Shown here: positions 10,298 to 17,655 of the stretch, piece by piece
How the letters are laid out: every line of letters begins with the position of its first letter
How positions within the stretch are numbered: the first letter of the stretch is position 1
NCBI RefSeq assembly: GCF_002849655.1
Contig: NZ_PDNW01000011.1
Span: 96,607 to 160,606 of the forward strand
DNA length: 64,000 bases
Direction of reading: 5' to 3'
DNA from: Pollutimonas subterranea
GTDB taxonomy: Bacteria; Pseudomonadota; Gammaproteobacteria; Burkholderiales; Burkholderiaceae_B
The notes under the pieces: generated by a model
Told to the model about the DNA's origin: nothing
The model's input: the letters and a program-made list of their open reading frames with translations, nothing else
Database searches by the model: none
Made by a program: the position numbers and the translations under genes

Positions 10298-10396
10298 GGC
10301 CGCACGATTATTCTTGTAGAACAAAGCACGCACAGGGCCGTGGGCGTTGCCGATCATGTGTATTTAATGCAAAGCGGTAAAGTTGTGCTGTCGCAA
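10298..10396 (+). pseudogene. remnant of a branched-chain amino acid ABC ATPase (LivF-like)
   Basis: The plus frame reads RTIILVEQSTHRAVGVADH followed by VYLMQSGKVVLSQ. This matches the segment just after the Walker B/H-loop of LivF-type ATPases (pattern T.LLVEQN...AL..AD..YV...G.VVL.G). Only about 33 codons are left: no Walker A, no signature motif and no start belong to it. It is most likely the scar of a lost liv transporter next to the nad genes. The family call rests on one motif block. Confidence 0.55.
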
Positions 10397-10417
10397 AGGG
10401 TTATCCGCTTATATTCC

Positions 10418-10423
10418 TATAAT
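10418..10423 (+). promoter_or_regulatory. possible -10 element of the nadQ-like gene
   Basis: A perfect TATAAT lies 20 bases before the ATG at 10443. No good -35 hexamer is found 16-18 bases upstream, so this is a weak call. Confidence 0.3.
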
Positions 10424-10442
10424 GACGGTTTTCGCGCCTGCC

Positions 10443-11393
10443 ATGTCAACAGCCCAAGACCATACCTTCGCATTGCCCGCCCACACGGTCGCTACCGAGC
10501 TTGTCGCCGTGCTGGTGGCTGTGACGCAGGGGCAGCCTCGCGTACTGACCCGGGATCGCGGCCATGCCTTGCCGGCCGGGCCGTTTGAATCGTCGCATCG
10601 CTCGCTACAAACGGGCTTGCGCGCCTGGGTCGAGGCGCAAACCCATCATCCGCTCGGATATGTCGAGCAGCTCTATACATTTGCCGACAGCGACCGAGCC
10701 AACCAACAGGGGCAGCACATTATTTCGGTCAGCTATCTGGGCCTGACGCGAGAGCTTGAGAATCCCGATATCGATACTGTGGGATGGCAGGACTGGTATC
10801 GCTATTTTCCCTGGGAGGATTGGCGCGATGGGTGTCCCGAGATTGTTGCGCAACAAATCCTGCCGGCGTTGCATCGCTGGTGCAGCGATGCGTCAACGAC
10901 TGCTGTCAAGCGCCAGCGTCGCCACAGGGTCGACTACACATTTGGCCTGGATGCCGCATCCTGGAGCGACGATACGGTGCTGCAGCGTTATGAATTGCTG
11001 TTCGAGGCTGGCCTGATCCCGGAAGCGGTTCGACGATCCGGCTTGCCGCTAGGCGCGCCCCTGCCTGGCCATTCCATGCTGCATGACCATCGCCGGATTC
11101 TGGCGACGGCAATGGCGCGCTTGCGCGCCAAAATACGGTATCGGCCCGTCGTTTTCGAATTGATGCCGCCTTTCTTTACGCTTTTGCAGTTGCAACAGGC
11201 ATTCGAGGCGGTGGCTGGGCGCCGCCTGCACAAGCAGAACTTTCGCCGGTTCATCGAGCAACAGGCGTTGGTGGAAGAAAGCGGTCGGATGACTCAGGGT
11301 GCGAGTGGGCGGCCCGCGAAGCTGTTCCAGTTTCGCGGCGATGTCTTGCAAGAGCGCGCTATTGCAGGCAGCAAGCTGCCGTTGGCACGATAA
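10443..11393 (+). CDS. NadQ/NrtR-like regulator of NAD synthesis (COG4111 type)
   Basis: About 316 residues from MSTAQDHTF. The N-terminal two thirds look like a Nudix-fold domain of the NrtR/NadQ kind: VLVAVTQGQPRVLT at the start, and a degenerate Nudix box near LQRYELLFEAGLIPEA where the catalytic REXXEE pattern is gone. The C-terminal part (MPPFFTLLQLQQAFEAVAGR, then KQNFRRFIEQQALVEE) is a winged helix as in NrtR. Such proteins sense a NAD intermediate and repress nad genes. The neighbour nadC, 187 bp downstream, and the two matching palindromes in that gap support the role. No ribosome site is clear. The family assignment is by pattern, not search. Confidence 0.7.
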   Translation: MSTAQDHTFALPAHTVATELVAVLVAVTQGQPRVLTRDRGHALPAGPFESSHRSLQTGLRAWVEAQTHHPLGYVEQLYTFADSDRANQQGQHIISVSYLGLTRELENPDIDTVGWQDWYRYFPWEDWRDGCPEIVAQQILPALHRWCSDASTTAVKRQRRHRVDYTFGLDAASWSDDTVLQRYELLFEAGLIPEAVRRSGLPLGAPLPGHSMLHDHRRILATAMARLRAKIRYRPVVFELMPPFFTLLQLQQAFEAVAGRRLHKQNFRRFIEQQALVEESGRMTQGASGRPAKLFQFRGDVLQERAIAGSKLPLAR

Positions 11394-11455
11394 GGACAGA
11401 AATCACTGCGGACAAAATCAAGACAGTTCGCTCTGCGGGCACAGAAAATTTTCGC

Positions 11456-11485
11456 TTGACGCACTATTATGCTCAGAGTTAGCAT
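11456..11485 (+). promoter_or_regulatory. probable sigma70 promoter of nadC
   Basis: TTGACG at 11456-11461 and TAGCAT at 11480-11485, spaced 18 bases. The -10 hexamer lies within the palindromic operator at 11469-11485, so a bound repressor would block RNA polymerase. Confidence 0.5.
11469..11485. promoter_or_regulatory. palindromic operator 1, nadQ-nadC gap
   Basis: ATGCTCA-GAG-TTAGCAT: two 7-base arms around 3 bases, with one arm mismatch, and TT/AA flanks that extend the symmetry. It overlaps the -10 region of the likely nadC promoter. Operator 2 at 11572 has the same 7-3-7 layout. Confidence 0.6.
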
Positions 11486-11571
11486 AAAGACGGGCTGGTA
11501 TTGCACGTCGAGAACGGGCGATACGGGCGGGTGGAGCTCTTATAGTTCCGATCCAATTTTTTCTTCTATAA

Positions 11572-11588
11572 ATACTCAAAATGAGCAT
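11572..11588. promoter_or_regulatory. palindromic operator 2 over the nadC start
   Basis: ATACTCA-AAA-TGAGCAT: same arm sequence family and spacing as the site at 11469. It covers the first nadC ATG at 11581, so a bound protein could also block a nearby transcription start. TATAAA at 11567-11572 just before it could be a second -10 element giving a nearly leaderless message. Confidence 0.6.
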
Positions 11589-12486
11589 AATGAATAAGAT
11601 CCAACCGGAAAATGACGCCAATGCTGCTTCGTTCACCATCCCGTCCCTGCCGAAAGTTATGCTGGAGCCTCTGGTGCGTGGCGCGCTCTGCGAAGATCTG
11701 GGACGGGCGGGCGATCTGACTTCTGACGCGATCGTGCCCATGGCGGCGCGCGCGCGTATGTGCGTTGTAGCGCGCCAGGCGGGAGTGCTGGCCGGCTTGG
11801 ACCTGCTGCGGCTCGCGTTCCGATTGATGGATGAAAGTGTCGAAATACGCGTGCTGCGCGAAGATGGCGCCCGCCTGGCGCCGGGCGATGTAATCGCTGT
11901 TCTGGAGGGTCGTGCGCGCGCCATGTTGAGCGCGGAACGCACCGCCTTGAACTTCCTGGGGCACCTCAGCGGCGTGGCGACAGCTACCGCATCCATTGCC
12001 GACGCCATCCGCGGTTATGGAACCCGAGTCAGTTGCACGCGCAAGACCCTGCCCGGATTGCGCACGATCCAGAAGTACGCGGTGCGGGTCGGGGGCGGCA
12101 GCAATCATCGCTACGGCCTGGATGATGCCGTGTTGATCAAGGATAATCATATTTCTGTGGCTGGAAGTGTTGGCGAAGCCATTTTGCGCGCGCGAGCCGG
12201 CGTGGGGCATATGGTGCGCATTCAGCTGGAAGTCGATACGCTGGCGCAATTGAAGGAGGGGCTCGATCTAGGTATAGACGCCGTCCTGCTGGATAATATG
12301 TCGGTCGATACCCTGAACGATGCAGTACGCCTGGTGGCGGGCCGGGCGGTAACCGAAGCTTCGGGCCGCATCACTCCCGCAACCGCTCCGGCCATTGCTC
12401 AAACCGGCGTGAATCTGATTGCGGTAGGCTGGCTTACGCACAGCGCACCCGTCCTTGATATTGGCCTGGATGCCGACTATGCATAG
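11581..12486 (+). CDS. nadC: nicotinate-nucleotide pyrophosphorylase (quinolinate phosphoribosyltransferase)
   Basis: Converts quinolinate and PRPP to nicotinate mononucleotide, CO2 and PPi in de novo NAD synthesis. Seen: ALCEDLGRAGDLTSDAIVP at the N-terminus, LNFLGHLSGVAT, the PRPP/quinolinate site SCTRKTLPGLRTIQKYAV, GGGSNHRYGLDDAVLIKDNH, and DAVLLDNMS with SGRITP at the C-terminus. Full length at 301 residues. Starts at 11581 and 11590 are both possible, with no clear ribosome site; the operator overlaps both. nadA and nadB are not in the window. Its end overlaps the following Bug gene. Confidence 0.94.
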   Translation: MSIMNKIQPENDANAASFTIPSLPKVMLEPLVRGALCEDLGRAGDLTSDAIVPMAARARMCVVARQAGVLAGLDLLRLAFRLMDESVEIRVLREDGARLAPGDVIAVLEGRARAMLSAERTALNFLGHLSGVATATASIADAIRGYGTRVSCTRKTLPGLRTIQKYAVRVGGGSNHRYGLDDAVLIKDNHISVAGSVGEAILRARAGVGHMVRIQLEVDTLAQLKEGLDLGIDAVLLDNMSVDTLNDAVRLVAGRAVTEASGRITPATAPAIAQTGVNLIAVGWLTHSAPVLDIGLDADYA

Positions 12487-13471
12487 GGCCGCCGCGTTCT
12501 TGTTCGTGTGTTTAAGCACAGTTGGCGCCATCAACGCTGTGGGCGCGGCGTCCCTTGCGGATTCCACCAATTATCCGGTTCGGCCCATCACTCTGGTAGT
12601 GACGTTTCCCCCTGGCGGCGGCACCGATTTGTTGGCGCGGCGTTTGGCGGCCAGCCTGGAGCGGGATTTCGGGCAGCCGGTCGTGGTGGAGAATCGCTCG
12701 GGCGCCAGCGGGAATATCGGCGCGCAAGCAGTCGCGCGCGCCAAGCCCGATGGTTATACCCTGCTGGTGGTCAATAGCACTTATGCGATCAATCCGGGGG
12801 TATATCGCAATCTGGGGTTTTCGCCGCAGAAGGACTTGGTAGGCGTAATCAATGTGGCATTCGTACCGTCGGTGTTAGTGACGGCGGCGGACTCGCCATG
12901 GCGAACCATGCGCCAAGCCTTGGACGCCAAAGATGGCGAACCGGGCTCGACGCCGCCGGCGTATGCATCTTGCGGCAGCGGCACGCCTCAGCACCTGGCT
13001 GGCGAAATGCTTGTGCGGCGCACGGACGCGATGTGGCTGCACGTGCCTTATCGCGGTTGCGGCCCGGCCCTGGCCGGTGTGCTGGGAGGTAATGTGGGGC
13101 TGGGATTCGTTACGGCCTCAAGCGCCTTGCCATTCCTGAAGGGCGGTACGCTGCGCGCACTGGCCGTTACCTCGCCGCAGCGTTCGCCGTTGCTGCCCCA
13201 TGTGCCCACCGTGGCCGAGCAAGGCCTGGCCGGATACGCGCTGGATCAATGGCATGGTGTGCTGGCGCCATCAGGCACGCCGACCGCCATTATCGAACGC
13301 CTTAATGAGGCGATCGTTTCTATTATCCAGCGTCCCGATATGGCGACAGACCTGCATGCGCTGGGGTACGACACCACGGTCGGAAGCCCACAGGATTTCC
13401 AGGCGGTGATTCGGCAGGACATAGCCCGGTTTGCCCGGTTAACCGAACAGATGGGGCTGAGGGTGGACTAG
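12479..13471 (+). CDS. Bug-type tripartite tricarboxylate transporter substrate-binding protein
   Basis: Periplasmic solute-binding protein of the Bug/TctC family. The ATG at 12479 overlaps the nadC stop (ATGCATAG), and gives a signal peptide MHRAAAFLFVCLSTVGA. The Bug hallmarks are YPVRPITLVVTFPPGGGTD, VVENRSGASGNIGA, the PDGYTLL block, HVPYRGCGPALAGVLGG and PTVAEQGLAGY. These proteins bind small carboxylates or nicotinate-like acids with a Bug loop that holds the carboxylate through water. Overlap with nadC suggests a ligand linked to NAD precursors, but that is inference. No TctA/TctB genes are nearby. Confidence 0.88.
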   Translation: MHRAAAFLFVCLSTVGAINAVGAASLADSTNYPVRPITLVVTFPPGGGTDLLARRLAASLERDFGQPVVVENRSGASGNIGAQAVARAKPDGYTLLVVNSTYAINPGVYRNLGFSPQKDLVGVINVAFVPSVLVTAADSPWRTMRQALDAKDGEPGSTPPAYASCGSGTPQHLAGEMLVRRTDAMWLHVPYRGCGPALAGVLGGNVGLGFVTASSALPFLKGGTLRALAVTSPQRSPLLPHVPTVAEQGLAGYALDQWHGVLAPSGTPTAIIERLNEAIVSIIQRPDMATDLHALGYDTTVGSPQDFQAVIRQDIARFARLTEQMGLRVD

Positions 13472-13602
13472 GATTCGCATTATCAGCGTGCGAACGAGGA
13501 GCGCCAAGGGCGCATTGGACGGCCGTTGAGCTGGGCACGTTTCCATTCTACCATCGGACCTTCATTCGCCATTCCACTCAACATCGTTTCCAAATAAGTC
13601 AT
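13472..13602. other. short gap with nothing recognised
   Basis: 131 bases between convergent genes; no tract that forms a convincing Rho-independent terminator was seen. Confidence 0.5.
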
Positions 13603-13944
13603 TCACCGATGATGTCGATGGCGATGGTCCCGCCGGTCATGGTGTGACCGTTGCCGGACATTGCGGCGGTCGGCGCGATGATGGCCGCGGTTGCGGTCCC
13701 AGTTGCGGTGGCGGCGATCGCTGCGTTCTTCAGTGAGCACGTTGCCGAGCAAACCTCCTGCGGCTGCGCCGCCTAGCGTGATGAGCGGGTCGCCGTCCGT
13801 AACCAAGGCGCCGGCCACGGCGCCCAGGCCTGCGCCAATAATCGTATTGTTCGTTTTTCGATCAGAGGCTGAGGCGGAGCTTCCCATGGCCAGCACCACC
13901 AGGCCGGCAGCTGCAAACTGGCTGAAATAGAGGCGTAGTTTCAA
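13603..13944 (-). CDS. secreted glycine-zipper protein with basic/His tail
   Basis: 113 residues. A signal peptide (MKLRLYFSQFAAAGLVVLAMGSS) is followed by a glycine-zipper hairpin (IIGAGLGAVAGALVTDG and GGAAAGGLLGNVL), a pattern seen in small outer-membrane or periplasmic proteins of the Gly-zipper 2TM type. The last 35 residues are almost only Arg, His, Asp and Asn, which may bind metal or anionic polymer. Function unknown. The gene stands alone between convergent and divergent neighbours. Confidence 0.7.
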   Translation of the reverse strand: MKLRLYFSQFAAAGLVVLAMGSSASASDRKTNNTIIGAGLGAVAGALVTDGDPLITLGGAAAGGLLGNVLTEERSDRRHRNWDRNRGHHRADRRNVRQRSHHDRRDHRHRHHR

Positions 13945-14195
13945 AATAAGGCTCCTACCAAGGCTGGAATAGATGTAGCTAGCGTAGCCAGGCGGCCTGA
14001 CGCATGCAACTCAAAGAGCCCGATATTGAAGCGCACTGAAATATGTGGCGCCTGATCTGGCACTTTGGTTACGTCTTGCTTCACACGCCATAGCCCAAGC
14101 CGGTGAATGCGCAGCGCAGGCATAGCCGTGAAGGCGTATTGGCGTGTGCTACCGTACGACTTTCCACTGGTCGACTCAGTCATTTTCTCTCTCAC

Positions 14196-15413
14196 ATGTC
14201 TTCTTTTTGCGTAGCCGTCATCGGCGGCGGGCCAGCTGGATTAATGGCGGCTGAAACCCTGGCAGACGCCGGTGTGCAGGTCGATGTCTACGATGCAATG
14301 CCGTCGGTGGGCCGTAAATTCCTCTTGGCCGGCCGCGGGGGCCTGAACCTTACGCACAGCGAACCGTCCGGGGCATTCCTGTCACGCTACAGTGCGCGAG
14401 CCGAGCAGGTGGCGCCCTGGCTGGAGCAGTTCGACGCCGCCGCGTTACGGCAATGGGCGAACGAGCTTGGTATAGCAACCTTCGTCGGCTCTTCCGGCCG
14501 TGTGTTTCCAAATGAGATGAAAGCCGCACCCATGCTCAGGGCATGGCTGCAAAGATTGCGCGCCAGCGGCGTGCGCTTGCATGCACGGCATGTCTGGCGC
14601 GGCTGGACGGACGATGGCGCTTTACTGCTGGATACGCCGGAAGGCACCGTGACGCGAAACGCGGACGCCGTCGTACTGGCGCTGGGTGGCGCAAGTTGGG
14701 CTCGCCTTGGATCGAACGGCGCCTGGCAAAATATTCTGAAGCGAAAAGGCGTTGCCGTGGCGCCATTGCTGCCCGCCAACTGCGGCTTCCTGGCGGACTG
14801 GAGTCCCCATCTCGCCCAGCGCTTTGCTGGTCAGCCCCTGAAGTCGATAGCCATGGCGCCGGACGGGAAGTTCGCGATGCGTCGTGGTGAATGCATGGTG
14901 ACGCAGGATGGCCTGGAGGGCGGACTGATCTATGCCTGGTCGGCGGCTTTGCGCGATGCGCTTCTCGCAAAAGGAGAGGCCATCTTGCATATTGATCTCT
15001 TGCCCGGGCACGATTTCGCCCGGGTACTGGCCGAAGTGGCTCGACCGCGTGGATCGCGATCCTGGTCCAGTCACCTGGATGGCCGGCTAGGGCTGCGGGG
15101 CGTCAAGGCCGGGCTATTGCGCGAGTGTGTGCCTAAGGAGATATTCGAGCGGTCTGACGCCTTGGCCGCGGCCATCAAGAAGTTGCCCGTGCGCTTGTGC
15201 GGTATGCGTCCTCTGGACGAAGCAATCAGTACGGCGGGTGGCGTGGAATTCCCGGGCTTGAATCCCGACCTGATGCTGCGCGATATGCCCGGTGTATTCT
15301 GCGCAGGCGAAATGCTGGACTGGGAGGCCCCGACCGGCGGCTATTTATTGACGGCTTGCTTTGCGAGCGGCCGAATGGCGGGGCGGGGCGTATTGCGGTG
15401 GTTGGCGGATTAG
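14196..15413 (+). CDS. YhiN/HI0933-type NAD(P)/FAD-dependent flavoprotein
   Basis: 405 residues from MSSFCVAVIGGGPAGLMAAE. The FAD Rossmann fold (GGGPAGLMAAETLADAGV), the VGRKFLLAGRGGLNLTHSE block and the C-terminal [21 protein letters not shown] are diagnostic of the HI0933/YhiN family (TIGR03862-like). The enzymatic reaction of the family is not established. The frame extends to 14103 but the family starts at the Rossmann strand. The last 131 bases, including the stop, recur at 28956-29086, so this gene's 3' end marks the left border of an island. Confidence 0.85.
   Translation: MSSFCVAVIGGGPAGLMAAETLADAGVQVDVYDAMPSVGRKFLLAGRGGLNLTHSEPSGAFLSRYSARAEQVAPWLEQFDAAALRQWANELGIATFVGSSGRVFPNEMKAAPMLRAWLQRLRASGVRLHARHVWRGWTDDGALLLDTPEGTVTRNADAVVLALGGASWARLGSNGAWQNILKRKGVAVAPLLPANCGFLADWSPHLAQRFAGQPLKSIAMAPDGKFAMRRGECMVTQDGLEGGLIYAWSAALRDALLAKGEAILHIDLLPGHDFARVLAEVARPRGSRSWSSHLDGRLGLRGVKAGLLRECVPKEIFERSDALAAAIKKLPVRLCGMRPLDEAISTAGGVEFPGLNPDLMLRDMPGVFCAGEMLDWEAPTGGYLLTACFASGRMAGRGVLRWLAD
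15283..15413 (+). repeat. direct repeat, left copy: flavoprotein 3' end
   Basis: 131 bases that match 28956-29086 in the same orientation with 8 mismatches: four isolated third-codon changes and four clustered in the last codons before the shared TAG. The rest, including a 66-base stretch across the GGYLLTACF codons, is identical. It brackets the 13.5-kb catabolic region. Confidence 0.92.
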
Positions 15414-15502
15414 CACCTCGCTCGCCCGAAGCGCTTCCGTGCTTTCGACCGATAGCGGTTCTGCTGCACCGTCCTGAATATCACATTGTGGACTATTTAA
15501 TG

Positions 15503-15532
15503 TTGATCGCGCTCCATGTTTGAGTGGATAAT
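15503..15532 (+). promoter_or_regulatory. possible sigma70 promoter of the island Bug gene
   Basis: TTGATC at 15503-15508 and GATAAT at 15527-15532, spaced 18 bases, about 85 bases upstream of the Bug start. Confidence 0.4.
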
Positions 15533-15618
15533 TCTCTAGGCGCATTTTTCCTCCTAATATGACCACTATGTGGGATAAGGAGTTGACGCGGTTCAAGAAT
15601 TATTAAATGGAGATAATC

Positions 15619-16590
15619 ATGTATAAGAATTTGCTCAAGGTCCTGTGCTTGGCCACACCATTGGCATTGGGTCATGCGAGCCAAGCCAACTCCGCCTATC
15701 CATCCGAGCCTATCAAGCTGGTCGTTCCTTATGTTGCCGGCGCGAGTACCGATTCATTGGCGAGGCTGGTAGGGCAGTCGGTATCCGAACAATTGAAGCA
15801 GACGGTTATCGTCGAGAACAGAGCGGGAGCAGGGGGCGCGATTGCCGCAGACCATGTAAAAAGGCAAAAACCGGACGGCTATACATTCATGCTGACAACT
15901 GATGGCATCTTGTCAGTTAACCCTAATCTGTATAAGAAAATTCCCTACGATTCACAAAAGGACTTCCAACCGCTATCGATTGCGGTAGCGGCTCCGCTAG
16001 TGCTCGCGGTCAGAACCGATTCGCCCTTCAAGAACCTCAAAGATCTTATGGATCACGCCAAGGCGAATCCAGACCAGTTGACCTTTGGTTCTGCTGGCGT
16101 AGGCTCTTCGCAGCATATGGCGGGAGAGCTGTTTAGTGATGTGGCCGGTGTACGGATTACTCATGTTCCTTACAAGGGCGGTGCGCCTGCAATGAATGAT
16201 TTGTTGGGCGGCCATATCTCAATGATGTTTGTTCAAACTGCCTCGGCAGAAGATCTTGCGAAGGCGGGTAAGATCCGTATCCTTGGCATAGGTAGCCCAC
16301 AAAGGAGCCCCGCCTTGCCTGATGTCGCAACGTTTGATGAGCTGGGCCTGAAAGGCTACGACTCTGATACTTGGTATGGCTTCAATATGCCGGCAAATGC
16401 TGATTCGAAGGTGGTGTCGACACTGAATGCAGCCATCGTCAAGGCACTGAAAGATAATGCCAAGCAATTGGAAGCGCAAGGCTATGTTGTTGTCGCCGGT
16501 GACCCGCAGCATATGGCCGATAACATAACGAACAACATGAAAAAATGGGGCGACCTGGCCAAAAAATCAGGCATCTATCAAAGCCAGTAG
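15619..16590 (+). CDS. Bug-type TTT substrate-binding protein (island copy)
   Basis: 323 residues. The ATG at 15619 has GGAG at good distance and starts a signal peptide (MYKNLLKVLCLATPLALGHAS). Bug motifs: YPSEPIKLVVPYVAGASTD, VIVENRAGAGGAIAA, KPDGYTFML, GSSQHMAGELF, HVPYKGGAPAMNDLLGG. It presumably captures the carboxylic acid broken down by the enzymes that follow. No membrane subunits are in the island, so it must use a permease encoded elsewhere, as is common for orphan Bug proteins. It converges with the IclR gene. Confidence 0.88.
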   Translation: MYKNLLKVLCLATPLALGHASQANSAYPSEPIKLVVPYVAGASTDSLARLVGQSVSEQLKQTVIVENRAGAGGAIAADHVKRQKPDGYTFMLTTDGILSVNPNLYKKIPYDSQKDFQPLSIAVAAPLVLAVRTDSPFKNLKDLMDHAKANPDQLTFGSAGVGSSQHMAGELFSDVAGVRITHVPYKGGAPAMNDLLGGHISMMFVQTASAEDLAKAGKIRILGIGSPQRSPALPDVATFDELGLKGYDSDTWYGFNMPANADSKVVSTLNAAIVKALKDNAKQLEAQGYVVVAGDPQHMADNITNNMKKWGDLAKKSGIYQSQ

Positions 16591-16653
16591 TCTTCTTCAT
16601 GGCAATATCCACTCTGGCCATCCTGCGGGATGGCTTTTTGACTGAATGGCTTT

Positions 16654-17454
16654 TCAGCGCAACAGGGCAGCGGTTTCCTCTTCGATTTTCTTTGCCGTTT
16701 CAAGCAATAGCGTCGAAAGTTCTTCTATACGGGATGGCTGCATACGGTCATCCACAGCAGAAATACTGAGGGCGACGGTCGCGGAGCCTTCAAATGATGT
16801 CCGAACCGGTACCGCGATCGATCTTGCGCGCGGGACTTCCAGAATATTATTTACCAGATACCCCTTGGCTCGTGCTTGCGCGATTCTTTCATGCAGTGTT
16901 TTTTCTGAGTAATTGGGATAGGACTCTGCAATTCGATCTCGGTTGACCAGGCAGATTCGCTCTATTTCTGCATCTGTCAATGTGCTCATTATGGCGATAT
17001 TTCCGCCACCCACGTTCAGGGGGCGGCGGCGGCCGACATCCATTATGAATACACGTATGGGAAATGAGCCTTCCTGTCTGTCGACGCATACGCCATCGAA
17101 GCCGGATCGGACGACAAGGAAAACAGTATCGCCGCTGATTTGAGCAAGTGCTTTGATGTGTGGATGGCAAATATCGCGAAGGTTGAACGGTGGCGCCGCG
17201 GCAAGTCCCATCTCGTAGATGCTGTTGCCCAAAAAATAGCGCTTATTGGAAGGGTGTTGCGATACCAGCTGTTCTGCAATCAGTCCTTGCAAGATTCGGT
17301 GAGTAGTCGATCGCTCGAGTTCTGCCTTTTGATGGAGATCTACCAAACGTAGTCCGGTGCGATTGTGGCTGGTCAACAGGCGAAGCAGCAGTGCTGCACG
17401 TTGGATGGTCTGGGTGCCCGAAACGGTACTTTGCGATGCAGTTCTTGCTGGCAT
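16654..17454 (-). CDS. IclR-family transcriptional regulator
   Basis: 266 residues from MPARTASQ (17454), which has AGGGG eight bases upstream; the open frame reaches 17490. N-terminal winged HTH (QTIQRAALLLRLLTSHN, then LVDLHQKAELERSTTHRILQGL) and the C-terminal effector domain (FLGNSIYEMGLAAAP, MDVGRRRPLNVGGGNIAIMS, GYLVNNILEVPRARSIAVPV). The gene is divergent from the CoA-transferase operon, the usual layout for a local regulator of a catabolic operon. A candidate operator lies at 17527-17543 between the two. Confidence 0.9.
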   Translation of the reverse strand: MPARTASQSTVSGTQTIQRAALLLRLLTSHNRTGLRLVDLHQKAELERSTTHRILQGLIAEQLVSQHPSNKRYFLGNSIYEMGLAAAPPFNLRDICHPHIKALAQISGDTVFLVVRSGFDGVCVDRQEGSFPIRVFIMDVGRRRPLNVGGGNIAIMSTLTDAEIERICLVNRDRIAESYPNYSEKTLHERIAQARAKGYLVNNILEVPRARSIAVPVRTSFEGSATVALSISAVDDRMQPSRIEELSTLLLETAKKIEEETAALLR

Positions 17455-17526
17455 TAATGAGGCCCCTGTAGTGGCGCGCAGCCGGTACAAATCAATTAGC
17501 GTTCAATCTTCGCTTCATTAGATATT

Positions 17527-17543
17527 ATCTCAATATATGGAAC
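17527..17543. promoter_or_regulatory. candidate IclR operator 1
   Basis: On the minus strand this reads GTTCCATATATTGAGAT, close to the perfect palindrome GTTCATATATTGAAC at 27206 and to the site at 27120. It lies between the divergent iclR and CoA-transferase genes. Confidence 0.5.
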
Positions 17544-17655
17544 ATTATCAAGCTATTTGAATTGACTCGTGTACTTCAACTATCTATGATTGCTAGGTCA
17601 ATTAAACGGTTTGCGGTTAATTGAATAGTCCATATTTCGGGAGTAAACTTTAAAG

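Noticed and set aside
10031..10357. 108-codon minus-strand frame in the gap before the nadQ-like gene
   Set aside because: It lies opposite the LivF-like remnant and has no recognisable domain; the region looks decayed.
13941..14195. 84-codon minus-strand frame between the glycine-zipper gene and the flavoprotein
   Set aside because: No domain or ribosome site, and it ends inside the upstream region of the glycine-zipper gene.
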